A stretch of 50,550 nt of DNA, from positions 1 to 50,550 of the forward strand of contig CACBFE010000007.1 of NCBI GenBank assembly GCA_902538445.1, read 5' to 3'. A program made the position numbers and the translations under genes. This DNA is from an uncultured Pelagibacteraceae bacterium. GTDB lineage: Bacteria; Pseudomonadota; Alphaproteobacteria; Pelagibacterales; Pelagibacteraceae. This document shows, in pieces, positions 7,778-15,576 of the stretch (position 1 is its first letter; each line of letters begins with the position of its first letter). A model generated the notes under the pieces. That model had not been told where the DNA came from. It did no database searches and saw only the letters and a list, made by a program, of their open reading frames with translations.

Positions 7778-9091
7778 ATGAAAACAATAAAAGCAATAAT
7801 TGCTTCGTTGGCACTTTTCGCAATGTTTGCGGGAACAGCTGCCCAAGCAAAAGTAGAAATACAATGGTGGCATGCTTTTGGTGGAAGACTTGGTGAATTA
7901 CTTGATGAACAAGTAAACAAGTTTAATGCATCGCAAGACAAATACACTGTTGTTCACACTAGAAAAGGTAATTACTCGGAAACGCTTAATGCTGGTATCG
8001 CTGCATTCAGAGCTGGACAACATCCAAATATCCTTATGGTATTTGAAGTTGGAACAGCAAGTTTAATGGCTGCAAAAGGAGCTTACGTTCCTATGTACCA
8101 ATTAATGAAAGATGCTGGTCAAAGATTTAATCCTAAGGGATTTGTTTCAGCTGTATCTGGTTATTATACGACAACAGATGGCAAAATGTTATCTATGCCA
8201 TACAACTCTTCAACTCCAGTTCTTTGGGTTAATAAAGATTTGATGAAAAAAGCAGGTTTAGATCCAGAGATGGACTTAAGTACTTGGAAAAAAGTTGGAA
8301 ATGCACTTGATGCTGCAAAAGCAAAAAATATTGATATGCCTTTCTGTACTTGCTGGCACAGCTGGGTTCACCTTGAAAACTTTTCAGCCTACCACAACAT
8401 ACCGTTTGCAACTAAATCAAATGGATTTGCTGGTTTAGATACTGAGTTAGCTTTCAATAGCCCAGTACACATCAAGCACATTCAAACTTTAGGTAAATGG
8501 GCTCAAGAAGGTAAATTTAAGTACATGGGTAGAAGAAATGAAGCCGGTAAAAATTTTAGAGCTGGTGAATGTATGTTAATGACAGAGTCTTCTGCTGGTT
8601 ATGCTGGTATCAAAAAAGAAGCAAAATTCGAATTTGGTATTAGACACTTACCTTACTATGGAGCAACTGAAGCACCTCAAAACACAATTATCGGTGGTTC
8701 ATCTTTATGGGCATTATCTGGAAAATCTAAAGAAGAGAATAAAGCAACAGCAGCATTTTTAGCTTTCCTATCAAGAACTGATATTCAAGCTAAGTGGCAC
8801 CAAGATACAGGCTATTTAGGTGTTACCACTGCAGCTGCTTCAGCTACTAAAAAGTCAGGTTTCTATAAATCAAATCCTGGAACTGATTTAGCAGGAATAC
8901 AGATGATGAGAAATAAAGTTACTCAAAACTCTAAAGGCTTACGTCTTGGATCTTTTGATCAAATAAGAGGAATTATTGATGAAGAGATGGAAGGAGTTTA
9001 CAACGGCACTAAAACTGCTCAAGTAGCTTTAGACAGCGCTGTAAAAAGAGGTAACGTTCTTTTAAGAAGATTTGAAAGAGCTAACAAATAA
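7778..9091 (+). CDS. ugpB: sn-glycerol-3-phosphate ABC transporter, periplasmic binding protein
   Basis: Binds glycerol-3-phosphate (and possibly glycerophosphodiesters) in the periplasm and delivers it to UgpAE. The 437-residue protein has a signal peptide (residues 1-24, cut probably after AAQA) followed by the family opening VEIQWWHAFGGRLGELLDE. Length matches UgpB (about 438). A G-rich Shine-Dalgarno (GGGGGA at about 7764) precedes the ATG by a normal distance. The 95-bp upstream gap (7683-7777) should hold the promoter, but I see no convincing -35/-10 pair and no PHO-box-like repeat. A strong hairpin follows the stop, probably leaving this gene more abundant than the permease genes. Substrate inferred from the family and the neighbouring ugpQ. 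Confidence 0.9.
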   Translation: MKTIKAIIASLALFAMFAGTAAQAKVEIQWWHAFGGRLGELLDEQVNKFNASQDKYTVVHTRKGNYSETLNAGIAAFRAGQHPNILMVFEVGTASLMAAKGAYVPMYQLMKDAGQRFNPKGFVSAVSGYYTTTDGKMLSMPYNSSTPVLWVNKDLMKKAGLDPEMDLSTWKKVGNALDAAKAKNIDMPFCTCWHSWVHLENFSAYHNIPFATKSNGFAGLDTELAFNSPVHIKHIQTLGKWAQEGKFKYMGRRNEAGKNFRAGECMLMTESSAGYAGIKKEAKFEFGIRHLPYYGATEAPQNTIIGGSSLWALSGKSKEENKATAAFLAFLSRTDIQAKWHQDTGYLGVTTAAASATKKSGFYKSNPGTDLAGIQMMRNKVTQNSKGLRLGSFDQIRGIIDEEMEGVYNGTKTAQVALDSAVKRGNVLLRRFERANK

Positions 9092-9102
9092 ATCAATTTA
9101 AT

Positions 9103-9129
9103 GTATCAGGGGCGAAAGGCCCCTGGTAT
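9103..9129 (+). promoter_or_regulatory. GC-rich intercistronic hairpin between ugpB and ugpA
   Basis: CAGGGGC (9107-9113), loop GAAAG, GCCCCTG (9119-9125) form a perfect 7-bp stem that extends outward by 3-4 further pairs including G-U. It is exceptionally GC-rich for this sequence. It lacks a following T-run, so it is not a standard terminator; it is more likely a 3' stabiliser or partial block that favours ugpB mRNA over ugpAEC. Confidence 0.75.
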
Positions 9130-9144
9130 ACTTCTAAAGATTAA

Positions 9145-10026
9145 ATGGAAAAAAGAGTTTTTTTTAAAGGCTGGTGGTTACCAGCCCTGTTAGTTGCACC
9201 TCAGCTACTGATTTCTTTTGTCTTCTTTTTTTACCCATCAGGACAAGCCATTTGGAATTCTTTATTTTTACCAGATCCTTTTGGATTAAAGACAGAATTT
9301 GTAGGCTTAGATAATTTTAGATTTTTATTATCCGATCCTTATTATTTAGCAAGTTTTAAAACGACAGTTATTTTTTCAACGGCAGTATCAGTTTCATCAA
9401 TGGCTTTAGGTTTATATTTAGCTGCGTTGGCAGATCGATTAATTAAAGGAGCTGGCGTTTATCAAACCTTATTAATTTGGCCTTACGCGATAGCCCCAGC
9501 TATTGCAGGAGTGTTATGGTTATTTATGTTCAATGGAAACATTGGTTTAGCCTCCTATTATCTTAAAGCTTTAGGTTACGAATGGAATCATACTTTAAAA
9601 GGTGATCAAGCAATGTTTTTAGTTATTTTAGCTTCATCATGGGGAAGAATAAGTTATAACTTTTTGTTTTTTTTAGCAGGACTACAAGCTATTCCAAAAT
9701 CAATTATTGAAGCAGCTGCTATAGATGGCGCTAGTTTTTGGAAACGATTTGGAACAATTGTAATACCGTTACTTTCACCAATCACATTCTTTTTATTAGT
9801 AGTAAATATTGTTTATGCTTTCTTTGATACTTTTGGAGTAATCCACACCATTACTTCTGGCGGACCTGAACAATCGACCACCATTCTTGTATATAAAGTA
9901 TTTTCTGATGGTTTCGTAAGCCAAGATCTTGGATCAAGTGCAGCGCAGTCTGTAATTCTTTTAGTCTTAGTTGGAATTTTAACTGTGATTCAATTTAAAT
10001 ATATAGAGAGAAAGGTTCATTACTAA
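9145..10026 (+). CDS. ugpA: sn-glycerol-3-phosphate ABC transporter permease
   Basis: Inner-membrane permease subunit, 293 residues with six likely transmembrane helices. The family's cytoplasmic EAA loop reads IIEAAAIDGASFWKRFGTIV near residues 187-206 and contacts the UgpC ATPase. The opening FFKGWWLPALLVAPQLLISFVFF is typical of UgpA. It follows ugpB after a hairpin-bearing 53-bp gap, and its stop region overlaps the ugpE start (TAATG). No internal anomaly seen. Confidence 0.9.
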   Translation: MEKRVFFKGWWLPALLVAPQLLISFVFFFYPSGQAIWNSLFLPDPFGLKTEFVGLDNFRFLLSDPYYLASFKTTVIFSTAVSVSSMALGLYLAALADRLIKGAGVYQTLLIWPYAIAPAIAGVLWLFMFNGNIGLASYYLKALGYEWNHTLKGDQAMFLVILASSWGRISYNFLFFLAGLQAIPKSIIEAAAIDGASFWKRFGTIVIPLLSPITFFLLVVNIVYAFFDTFGVIHTITSGGPEQSTTILVYKVFSDGFVSQDLGSSAAQSVILLVLVGILTVIQFKYIERKVHY

Positions 10027-10880
10027 TGGTTGAAAAAAAGAAATCAGGATATTGGTTAACTCACCTTGGTTTAATTCTTGGTGTATTATTTATATTCTTT
10101 CCAGTTTGGCTAACCTTTGTTGCCTCAACTGTAACACAAGATGCAATTATTTATCCTCCATTACCAATGCTACCAGGAACAGAATTCTTTGAAAATTATG
10201 CAAATGCTTTATTTAGAGGTTCGCCAGAAGGATACGGAGCCAAAGTCCCCGTGATAAAAATGATGATGAACTCTGCAATCATGGCAATTGGAATTACAGT
10301 TGGAAAAATTATTATCTCGTTATTATCAGCTTTTGCATTTGTTTATTTTAGATTTCCATTTAGAAACTTATGTTTCTGGCTAATCTTTATTACTCTGATG
10401 CTACCAGTAGAAGTAAGAATAGTTCCAACTTACGAAGTTGTTGCAAACTTAAATTTATTAAACTCTTACACAGGTTTAATTTTCCCGTTAATCGCATCAG
10501 CTACGGCAACTTTTTTATTTAGACAATTTTTTATGACCATACCTGATGAAATGGTTGAAGCAGCCAGAATGGATGGCTGTAGTCCAATGCGTTTCTTTTT
10601 TGATATATTAGTTCCAATTAGTAAAACTAATATTGCGGCTTTATTTGTAATTTTATTTATTTTTGGTTGGAACCAATATTTATGGCCACTATTAATGACG
10701 ACCGATCCTGACATGAGAACTATTGTAATGGCGATAGACTCAATGATACCAACTGGAGATGATTATGCACACTGGCCAACAGTTATGGCAACAGCAATGT
10801 TAGCTATGATACCACCAGTCATAGTAGTAATCAGTATGCAAAAGTTTTTTGTTAAAGGGTTATTAGAAAGCGATAAATAA
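10026..10880 (+). CDS. ugpE: sn-glycerol-3-phosphate ABC transporter permease
   Basis: Second permease subunit of the importer, 284 residues, six predicted helices. The EAA loop is MVEAARMDGCSPMRFFFDIL near residues 175-195. The long periplasmic segment after helix 1 (TVTQDAIIYPPLPMLPGTEFFENY) and the central LPVEVRIVPTYEVVANL are typical of UgpE. One-base overlaps with ugpA upstream and ugpC downstream show tight translational coupling. Length matches the family (about 281). Confidence 0.9.
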   Translation: MVEKKKSGYWLTHLGLILGVLFIFFPVWLTFVASTVTQDAIIYPPLPMLPGTEFFENYANALFRGSPEGYGAKVPVIKMMMNSAIMAIGITVGKIIISLLSAFAFVYFRFPFRNLCFWLIFITLMLPVEVRIVPTYEVVANLNLLNSYTGLIFPLIASATATFLFRQFFMTIPDEMVEAARMDGCSPMRFFFDILVPISKTNIAALFVILFIFGWNQYLWPLLMTTDPDMRTIVMAIDSMIPTGDDYAHWPTVMATAMLAMIPPVIVVISMQKFFVKGLLESDK

Positions 10881-11935
10881 TGTCTCAAATTAGTTTACAA
10901 AATTTAAAAAAATCTTTTGGAAAAACTCAGGTTATTCATGATCTGAGTATTGATGTAAAAGATGGTGAACTGATTGTAATAGTAGGGCCATCAGGTTGTG
11001 GTAAATCAACATTATTGAGAATGGTTGCGGGGTTAGAGGATGCTAATGAAGGAAATATTTTAATTGATAATAAAAAAGTAAACGAGCTTGAACCTATGGA
11101 GCGAAATATTGCCATGGTATTCCAAAATTACGCTCTTTATCCTCACATGACAGTATTTGGTAACATGGCTTATGGTTTAAAAATTGCAAAAGTGCCGAAA
11201 GAAGAAATTGAATCAAGAGTTCAAAAAGCAGCTGAAATTTTAGAGCTTGGAGAATTATTAGAGAGAAAACCTAATCAATTATCAGGAGGACAAAGACAAA
11301 GAGTTGCAATGGGAAGAGCCATTGTGAGAAATCCTGTAGCTTTTTTATTTGATGAACCATTATCAAATCTTGATGCCAAATTAAGAGTTCAAATGAGATT
11401 AGAGATTAAAAAACTTCAAACTCAATTAAAAACAACTTCTTTATATGTAACGCATGATCAAGTTGAAGCGATGACTTTAGCAGATCGAATGATTGTAATG
11501 AACGAAGGTAACGTAGAACATATTGGAACACCTTTAGAAGTTTATACAAAGCCCAAAACTTTATTCACGGCTCAATTTATTGGAAGCCCAGCAATGAATA
11601 TTTTAAAAGGTAATTGCGGAAGCAACAAATTGATTTTGGCAAACAAAGCTTCACTTTCAGTGAATTCAAAATTTAATGGACCTGTTAATATAGGTATGCG
11701 ACCTGAAGATTTTGAATTAGATCAAAATGGTCCAATCAAATTAAAAGTTGAACTTGTAGAGCTGATCGGAGCGAATACACTTATTCATGGTAAACTTGAA
11801 AATAGTAATGAAATTTTAGTTGCAAGTATCTCAGGTGTTGTTAAAGAAGATACTATTGGAAAAAATATTAATCTTTCCATTCAAAATGACAAACTACACC
11901 TGTTTGATACTAATACTGATTTGAGGATTAATTGA
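10880..11935 (+). CDS. ugpC: sn-glycerol-3-phosphate ABC transporter ATP-binding protein
   Basis: ATPase of the importer, MalK/UgpC type, 351 residues. Walker A is GPSGCGKST at residues 36-44, the Q-loop lies in AMVFQNYALYPHMTV, the signature LSGGQRQRVAMGR is near residue 134, Walker B is AFLFDEPLSNLDAKLR near 155, and the switch His sits in VTHDQVEAMTLADR. The C-terminal third (about 240-351) is the TOBE/regulatory domain seen in sugar and glycerol-phosphate importers (NIGMRPEDFEL). It overlaps ugpE by one base and the TTG start of ugpQ by four. Confidence 0.92.
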   Translation: MSQISLQNLKKSFGKTQVIHDLSIDVKDGELIVIVGPSGCGKSTLLRMVAGLEDANEGNILIDNKKVNELEPMERNIAMVFQNYALYPHMTVFGNMAYGLKIAKVPKEEIESRVQKAAEILELGELLERKPNQLSGGQRQRVAMGRAIVRNPVAFLFDEPLSNLDAKLRVQMRLEIKKLQTQLKTTSLYVTHDQVEAMTLADRMIVMNEGNVEHIGTPLEVYTKPKTLFTAQFIGSPAMNILKGNCGSNKLILANKASLSVNSKFNGPVNIGMRPEDFELDQNGPIKLKVELVELIGANTLIHGKLENSNEILVASISGVVKEDTIGKNINLSIQNDKLHLFDTNTDLRIN

Positions 11936-12864
11936 TCAATCCATTTTTAACGAAACCTAACTACATAAGAATATACGGCCACAGAGGAGCTAGAGGTGAT
12001 ATTGTTGAAAACTCAATCTCCGGTTTTAAATATACTTTTGATCTTGGTATCAAAGCTGTTGAGTTTGATGTTGTAATTTCAAAAGATAATATTCCAACAA
12101 TATTTCACGATTACAGATTAAATCCTGATTTAGTTAAAGATGCCTCAGGGAACTGGATCACAGATAAAAGCATGAAATTAGTAGAACTGACTTATGATGA
12201 AATAAGTAAGTATAGTATTGGAAGTATAAAACCCGAAACAAAGTACGCAAAAAGATTTAAAAATCAAAAACCTATTACAGGTGAAAAAATACCAAAATTA
12301 ACTGATTTCTTTAAATTAGTGACAGAAGAAAAATATAAAGATGTATTTTTAAATTTAGAAATTAAATCAACTCCCACACAAGAAAATGTAACACCTGACC
12401 CAGAAAAAATGGTTTCCTTAATCCTTAAAGATATAAAAGATTTTAAACTTGAGGACAGAACTTTAATCACTTCTTATGATTTTAGAATTCTTTACGCCCT
12501 TAAAAAACAAAACCCAAATATTTTAAGAGGATTTATTACCCTGCAACAAGGTCTTTCAATCACTAAAAAGAATATTTATGAAAACTCTCCATGGATGGTT
12601 AAAAATTATCCAATGGAAGAATTATTTTTGCTCCCTAATATAATTAAATCTTTAGAAGGCCATGTGTGGAGTACTTTCTACCGCGATGTTACAAAACAAA
12701 ATGTAGAATTAGCACATAAGCATGGTCTTGCGACTTGTGTTTGGACAGTGAATAGAGAACAAGATATTATTCGAATGATTGAGTACGGTGTAGATGGAAT
12801 TATAACTGACTATCCAAAAAAAGTTCAAGAAATTTGTAAAGCAAAAAATATTTCTTGGTTTTAA
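11932..12864 (+). CDS. ugpQ: Glycerophosphodiester phosphodiesterase
   Basis: Hydrolyses glycerophosphodiesters to glycerol-3-phosphate and an alcohol. The 310-residue GDPD domain shows the catalytic opening YGHRGARG (His17, Arg18), the metal-binding EFDVVISKDNIPTIFHD segment (Glu, Asp, and the second catalytic His), LNLEIKS near residue 143 (metal ligand Glu), and the C-terminal VWTVNREQDIIRMIEYGVDG and ITDYP. No signal peptide, so it acts in the cytosol on imported diesters. The only in-frame start matching the family is a TTG at 11932 sharing four bases with the ugpC stop. It ends the ugp operon; no clear terminator follows. Confidence 0.9.
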   Translation: MINPFLTKPNYIRIYGHRGARGDIVENSISGFKYTFDLGIKAVEFDVVISKDNIPTIFHDYRLNPDLVKDASGNWITDKSMKLVELTYDEISKYSIGSIKPETKYAKRFKNQKPITGEKIPKLTDFFKLVTEEKYKDVFLNLEIKSTPTQENVTPDPEKMVSLILKDIKDFKLEDRTLITSYDFRILYALKKQNPNILRGFITLQQGLSITKKNIYENSPWMVKNYPMEELFLLPNIIKSLEGHVWSTFYRDVTKQNVELAHKHGLATCVWTVNREQDIIRMIEYGVDGIITDYPKKVQEICKAKNISWF

Positions 12865-12907
12865 TTCTAAAACTTGATCTTTTTACGTTCTTGATATAAA
12901 TACACGC

Positions 12908-13045
12908 ATGGCAAAAAAAAAATATCAAAGAAATTGGTTAGAAAGAAAATTGGATGAATATAATCATACAATGGAACTTATTAGGACTATTTTACCTTTT
13001 TTAATCCTTTTGCTACAAATTTACATACTTACTAAACTTATTTAA
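12908..13045 (+). CDS. Small membrane protein, 45 residues, unknown function
   Basis: An ATG-TAA frame of 45 codons: a basic, aromatic N-terminal half (MAKKKYQRNWLERKLDEYNH) and a single hydrophobic helix (about residues 24-42, IRTILPFLILLLQIYILT). I do not recognise it. Support for its being real: it fills most of the gap between ugpQ and the phoR operon, has an organised charged-then-hydrophobic layout, and is preceded by a possible promoter (TTGATC at 12874-12879, TATAAA at 12895-12900) whose expected start falls one base before the ATG. It could be a small regulator or partner of the neighbouring phosphate-response proteins; that is conjecture. Confidence 0.55.
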   Translation: MAKKKYQRNWLERKLDEYNHTMELIRTILPFLILLLQIYILTKLI

Positions 13046-13070
13046 CACCTCGTTAAATATCAGTTATAAT
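13042..13070 (+). promoter_or_regulatory. Sigma70-type promoter of the phoR operon
   Basis: TTAACA (13042-13047), a 17-bp spacer and a perfect TATAAT (13065-13070). Expected transcription start is about 13077, exactly the A of the next gene's ATG, so the mRNA may be leaderless; no Shine-Dalgarno is seen before that ATG. The -35 overlaps the stop of the 45-residue gene. Confidence 0.6.
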
Positions 13071-13076
13071 CTCATA

Positions 13077-13319
13077 ATGACTTTATTGTTTTTATCACTA
13101 GCAGGTATCATTGCTATTATTGTTATTCTTGTATCGGCAAAATTTATTAAAGCAGGGTTTGATGCTAGAGGTGAGGTTAAAGAGGAACAAAGAGAAGCGA
13201 AACTCAAGCAAGAGGATGAAGATATTTTAGATGAATTAAAAAGAAAAAATTTGTCCGAAGAAGATTTAAAAGATCTTTACGAAAAAATCCAAAATAATAA
13301 AAAAGATAAAGATGAATGA
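13077..13319 (+). CDS. Small membrane-anchored protein preceding PhoR, unknown function
   Basis: Eighty residues: one N-terminal transmembrane helix (about 2-24, LLFLSLAGIIAIIVILVSAKF) and a highly charged, probably coiled-coil cytoplasmic tail rich in Glu and Lys (for example EEQREAKLKQEDEDILDEL). No family recognised. Its stop overlaps the phoR start by 8 bases (ATGAATGA), so the two are translationally coupled. Because the adjacent PhoR lacks any membrane segment, this protein is a candidate membrane partner or detached anchor for the kinase; that is inference. Confidence 0.7.
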   Translation: MTLLFLSLAGIIAIIVILVSAKFIKAGFDARGEVKEEQREAKLKQEDEDILDELKRKNLSEEDLKDLYEKIQNNKKDKDE

Positions 13320-14343
13320 ATCATTAAAGGAAATAAAATTTTTAGAAGATTTACCAGATCAAGTTTTAATAATAGATAAATTTAAATCAATATGTTACGC
13401 TAATAAAGCAGCAAAAAATCATTTTGGATCAAGTATAGTAAATCAAAATATCTCAAGTATTGTAAGAGACCCAAGTTTGTTAAGTCAAATCGACGTGTCT
13501 TTAGAAAATAATAAAAGTGGAATTTTAGATATAGAAATTAAAAAACCGAATTTCCAATTCTTTAAAGTAAGTGTGATGCCAGGACCAAGTAATTTGCTTG
13601 AAGACAGTAACTCGGTAATAATCTTTTTTAAAGATTTGACAGATATTATAAAAGTTCAAAAATTAAAATCTGATTTTGTTGCAAATGTCTCTCATGAACT
13701 TAGAACCCCACTTCAAAGTATTAAGTTAGGTCTTGAAACCATAAATAACGGGCATGCAGCTAAAGATCTCGAAAGTCAAAAAAAAATATTACCTGTGGTA
13801 CTTCAACAAACATCAAGAATGGAAAATATTGTTAATGATCTTTTATCATTATCTAGAATAGAACTTCAGGAACATATTAGACCAAATGAAAAAGTAAATT
13901 TAAATGATATTATCTCACACTCTATTGAACTTCATCAAGAAATTTTAAAGAAAAACAATATTGAATGTCAATTTGAGCGAGAGTCGAAAAATGTAAAAAT
14001 TAATGGAGACAGAAATCGCTTAATAGAAGTTTTTAATAATCTTATAGATAATGGAATTAAATATAGTGAAAAAAATAAAAAAATTACAATTATTACTAAA
14101 TCAGAACATAAAAATTTTTTAGTAACGATTAAAGATCAAGGTATTGGCATATCAAAAGAGAATATACCGCAAGTCACAGAAAGGTTTTTTAGAGTCGATC
14201 CAGCTAAAAGCAAAGAAGTGGGTGGAACTGGCTTAGGTTTAGCAATTGTAAAGCACATAGTTAATCAGCATAGAGCTGAAATGATCATTTCAAGTGAGAT
14301 CAATAAAGGAACTGAAATATCCCTAAATTTTCCAACTATTTAA
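13312..14343 (+). CDS. phoR: Phosphate regulon sensor histidine kinase, soluble form
   Basis: Phosphorylates PhoB when phosphate is scarce. The 343 residues contain a PAS-like N-terminal domain (about 8-105, LPDQVLIIDKFKSICYANKA), the dimerisation/phosphoacceptor segment NVSHELRTPLQSIK with His128, and an HATPase domain with N-box (VFNNLIDNGIKYS), G1 (IKDQGIGIS), F-box (ERFFRVD) and G2 (GGTGLGLAIVKHI). Unlike typical PhoR there is no N-terminal transmembrane pair; the kinase begins directly at the PAS domain. The preceding 80-residue membrane protein overlaps it by 8 bases. pst, phoU and phoB follow, which fixes the PhoR assignment. Confidence 0.9.
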   Translation: MNESLKEIKFLEDLPDQVLIIDKFKSICYANKAAKNHFGSSIVNQNISSIVRDPSLLSQIDVSLENNKSGILDIEIKKPNFQFFKVSVMPGPSNLLEDSNSVIIFFKDLTDIIKVQKLKSDFVANVSHELRTPLQSIKLGLETINNGHAAKDLESQKKILPVVLQQTSRMENIVNDLLSLSRIELQEHIRPNEKVNLNDIISHSIELHQEILKKNNIECQFERESKNVKINGDRNRLIEVFNNLIDNGIKYSEKNKKITIITKSEHKNFLVTIKDQGIGISKENIPQVTERFFRVDPAKSKEVGGTGLGLAIVKHIVNQHRAEMIISSEINKGTEISLNFPTI

Positions 14344-14366
14344 GAAATTCAACTAAAAAGTTAGGT

Positions 14367-14397
14367 CTGTAACAGAAATTTAATATTTGTTTAATAA
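14367..14397 (+). promoter_or_regulatory. PHO-box-like repeat and -10 upstream of pstS
   Basis: CTGTAAC (14367-14373), 4-bp spacer, ATTTAAT (14378-14384): two 7-mers with the 7-4-7 spacing of PhoB sites. A TAATAA -10-like hexamer lies at 14392-14397. The same CTGTAAC 7-mer recurs before pstC. One repeat is a good half-site, the other only partial. Confidence 0.5.
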
Positions 14398-14449
14398 ATC
14401 AATAACTTTGAAAGATTACATCCTTTCTATGTTTAAAAAGGAGATAAAT

Positions 14450-15466
14450 ATGAAAATAATAAAAAACATAGTAGCAGTTATTGCTATTCTTTCTTTTGCT
14501 TCATACGCACAAGCAAGAGACCAAATTAAAATTGTAGGTTCTTCAACAGTTTATCCATATGCAACAGTAGTTGCTGAGAAATTTGGAAAACAAGGTAGTT
14601 TTAAAACCCCAGTAATTGAAAGTACTGGTACTGGTGGTGGAATGAAATTATTTTGTGCTGGTATTGGAGTAAACCACCCAGACATCACTAATGCTTCAAG
14701 AGCAATTAAATCTAAAGAAAAGGCTTTATGTGAAAAAAATGGTGTAAAAGATATAATCGAAGTAGTTGTAGGAAATGACGGTATAACATTTTCTCACTCA
14801 GTAAAATCACCTGACGCAAATTTCACAAAAGAGCAACTTTGGAGAGCTTTAGCAGCGAAAGTAGATGTTAATGGTAAATTAGTTGAAAACCCATATAAAA
14901 AATGGAGTGATATAGATGCAAGTTTACCCAGCAAGAAAATTGAAATCTTAATTGCACCCCCAACGTCTGGAACAAGAGATGCTTGGAATTCATTGGTAAT
15001 GAATAAAGGTTGTTCTAAAGAAGCTAAATCTTTATTTGGTGATAAATCTAAAAAAGAATGTGCAAAAATGAGAGAAGATGGTTATGCGGTTGAAGCAGGT
15101 GAAAACGACACTTTAATTGTACAAAAACTTGCAGCAAATCCTGATGCTTATGGTTTCTTTGGATATAGTTATTATTTAGCAAACAAAGACAAAATAAAAG
15201 CAGCGGCTATCAATGGGGTAAAACCTTCATTAGAAGGGATTCAAGATTATTCTTATCCAATAGCAAGACCGTTATTCTTTTATGCAAAGAAAGCTCACGT
15301 TGGAGTAGTCCCTGGTCTAAAAGAATTTTTAGATGCATTCACTTCAAAAAAAGCTATGGGATCTAGAGGTTACTTAACTGATATTGGATTAGTGCCACTA
15401 GCTAGTGATAAATATAAAGTTACTAGAACTGCAGCAAAAGACTTAGTTACAATCAACCTCAAGTAA
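14450..15466 (+). CDS. pstS: Phosphate ABC transporter, periplasmic phosphate-binding protein
   Basis: High-affinity phosphate capture in the periplasm. I choose the ATG at 14450, which follows an AAGGAG Shine-Dalgarno and begins a good signal peptide (MKIIKNIVAVIAILSFASYAQA, cut near residue 22, split here as 1-20 plus QA); an upstream in-frame extension would bury that signal. The 338-residue protein has phosphate-binding loops: IVGSSTVYPYA, ESTGTGGGMKLFCAG, and PPTSGTRDAW. It is followed by a strong terminator, so it is transcribed apart from pstCAB, allowing the excess of binding protein usual for importers. Probably PhoB-activated through the repeat at 14367. Confidence 0.95.
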   Translation: MKIIKNIVAVIAILSFASYAQARDQIKIVGSSTVYPYATVVAEKFGKQGSFKTPVIESTGTGGGMKLFCAGIGVNHPDITNASRAIKSKEKALCEKNGVKDIIEVVVGNDGITFSHSVKSPDANFTKEQLWRALAAKVDVNGKLVENPYKKWSDIDASLPSKKIEILIAPPTSGTRDAWNSLVMNKGCSKEAKSLFGDKSKKECAKMREDGYAVEAGENDTLIVQKLAANPDAYGFFGYSYYLANKDKIKAAAINGVKPSLEGIQDYSYPIARPLFFYAKKAHVGVVPGLKEFLDAFTSKKAMGSRGYLTDIGLVPLASDKYKVTRTAAKDLVTINLK

Positions 15467-15482
15467 AAGTTGTTAATTAATG

Positions 15483-15512
15483 AAAAAAAGGCCGATTATT
15501 CGGCCTTTTTTT
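15483..15512 (+). terminator. Intrinsic terminator after pstS
   Basis: AAAAAAAGGCCGA (15483-15495), loop TTAT, TCGGCCTTTTTTT (15500-15512), running on into further T. This is a textbook hairpin with U-tract. It separates pstS from pstC, which has its own PHO-box-like promoter region. The A-tract on the other side makes it potentially bidirectional. Confidence 0.95.
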
Positions 15513-15536
15513 TTATTCTCAATTTAAAGTTTAAAT

Positions 15537-15570
15537 ATTTAACAAATCTGTAACATTACTCATCTACATA
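15537..15570 (+). promoter_or_regulatory. PHO-box-like repeat and -10 upstream of pstC
   Basis: ATTTAAC (15537-15543), AAAT, CTGTAAC (15548-15554): 7-4-7 direct repeat matching at 5 of 7 positions and sharing CTGTAAC with the pstS site. A TACATA -10-like hexamer lies at 15565-15570, about 10 bp beyond, as in PhoB-activated promoters. Predicted start is the A of the pstC ATG. Confidence 0.5.
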
Positions 15571-15576
15571 AAGATC

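Noticed and set aside
14387-14449. Longer N-terminus for pstS
   Set aside because: It would precede a complete signal peptide and covers the promoter and Shine-Dalgarno; the ATG at 14450 follows AAGGAG.
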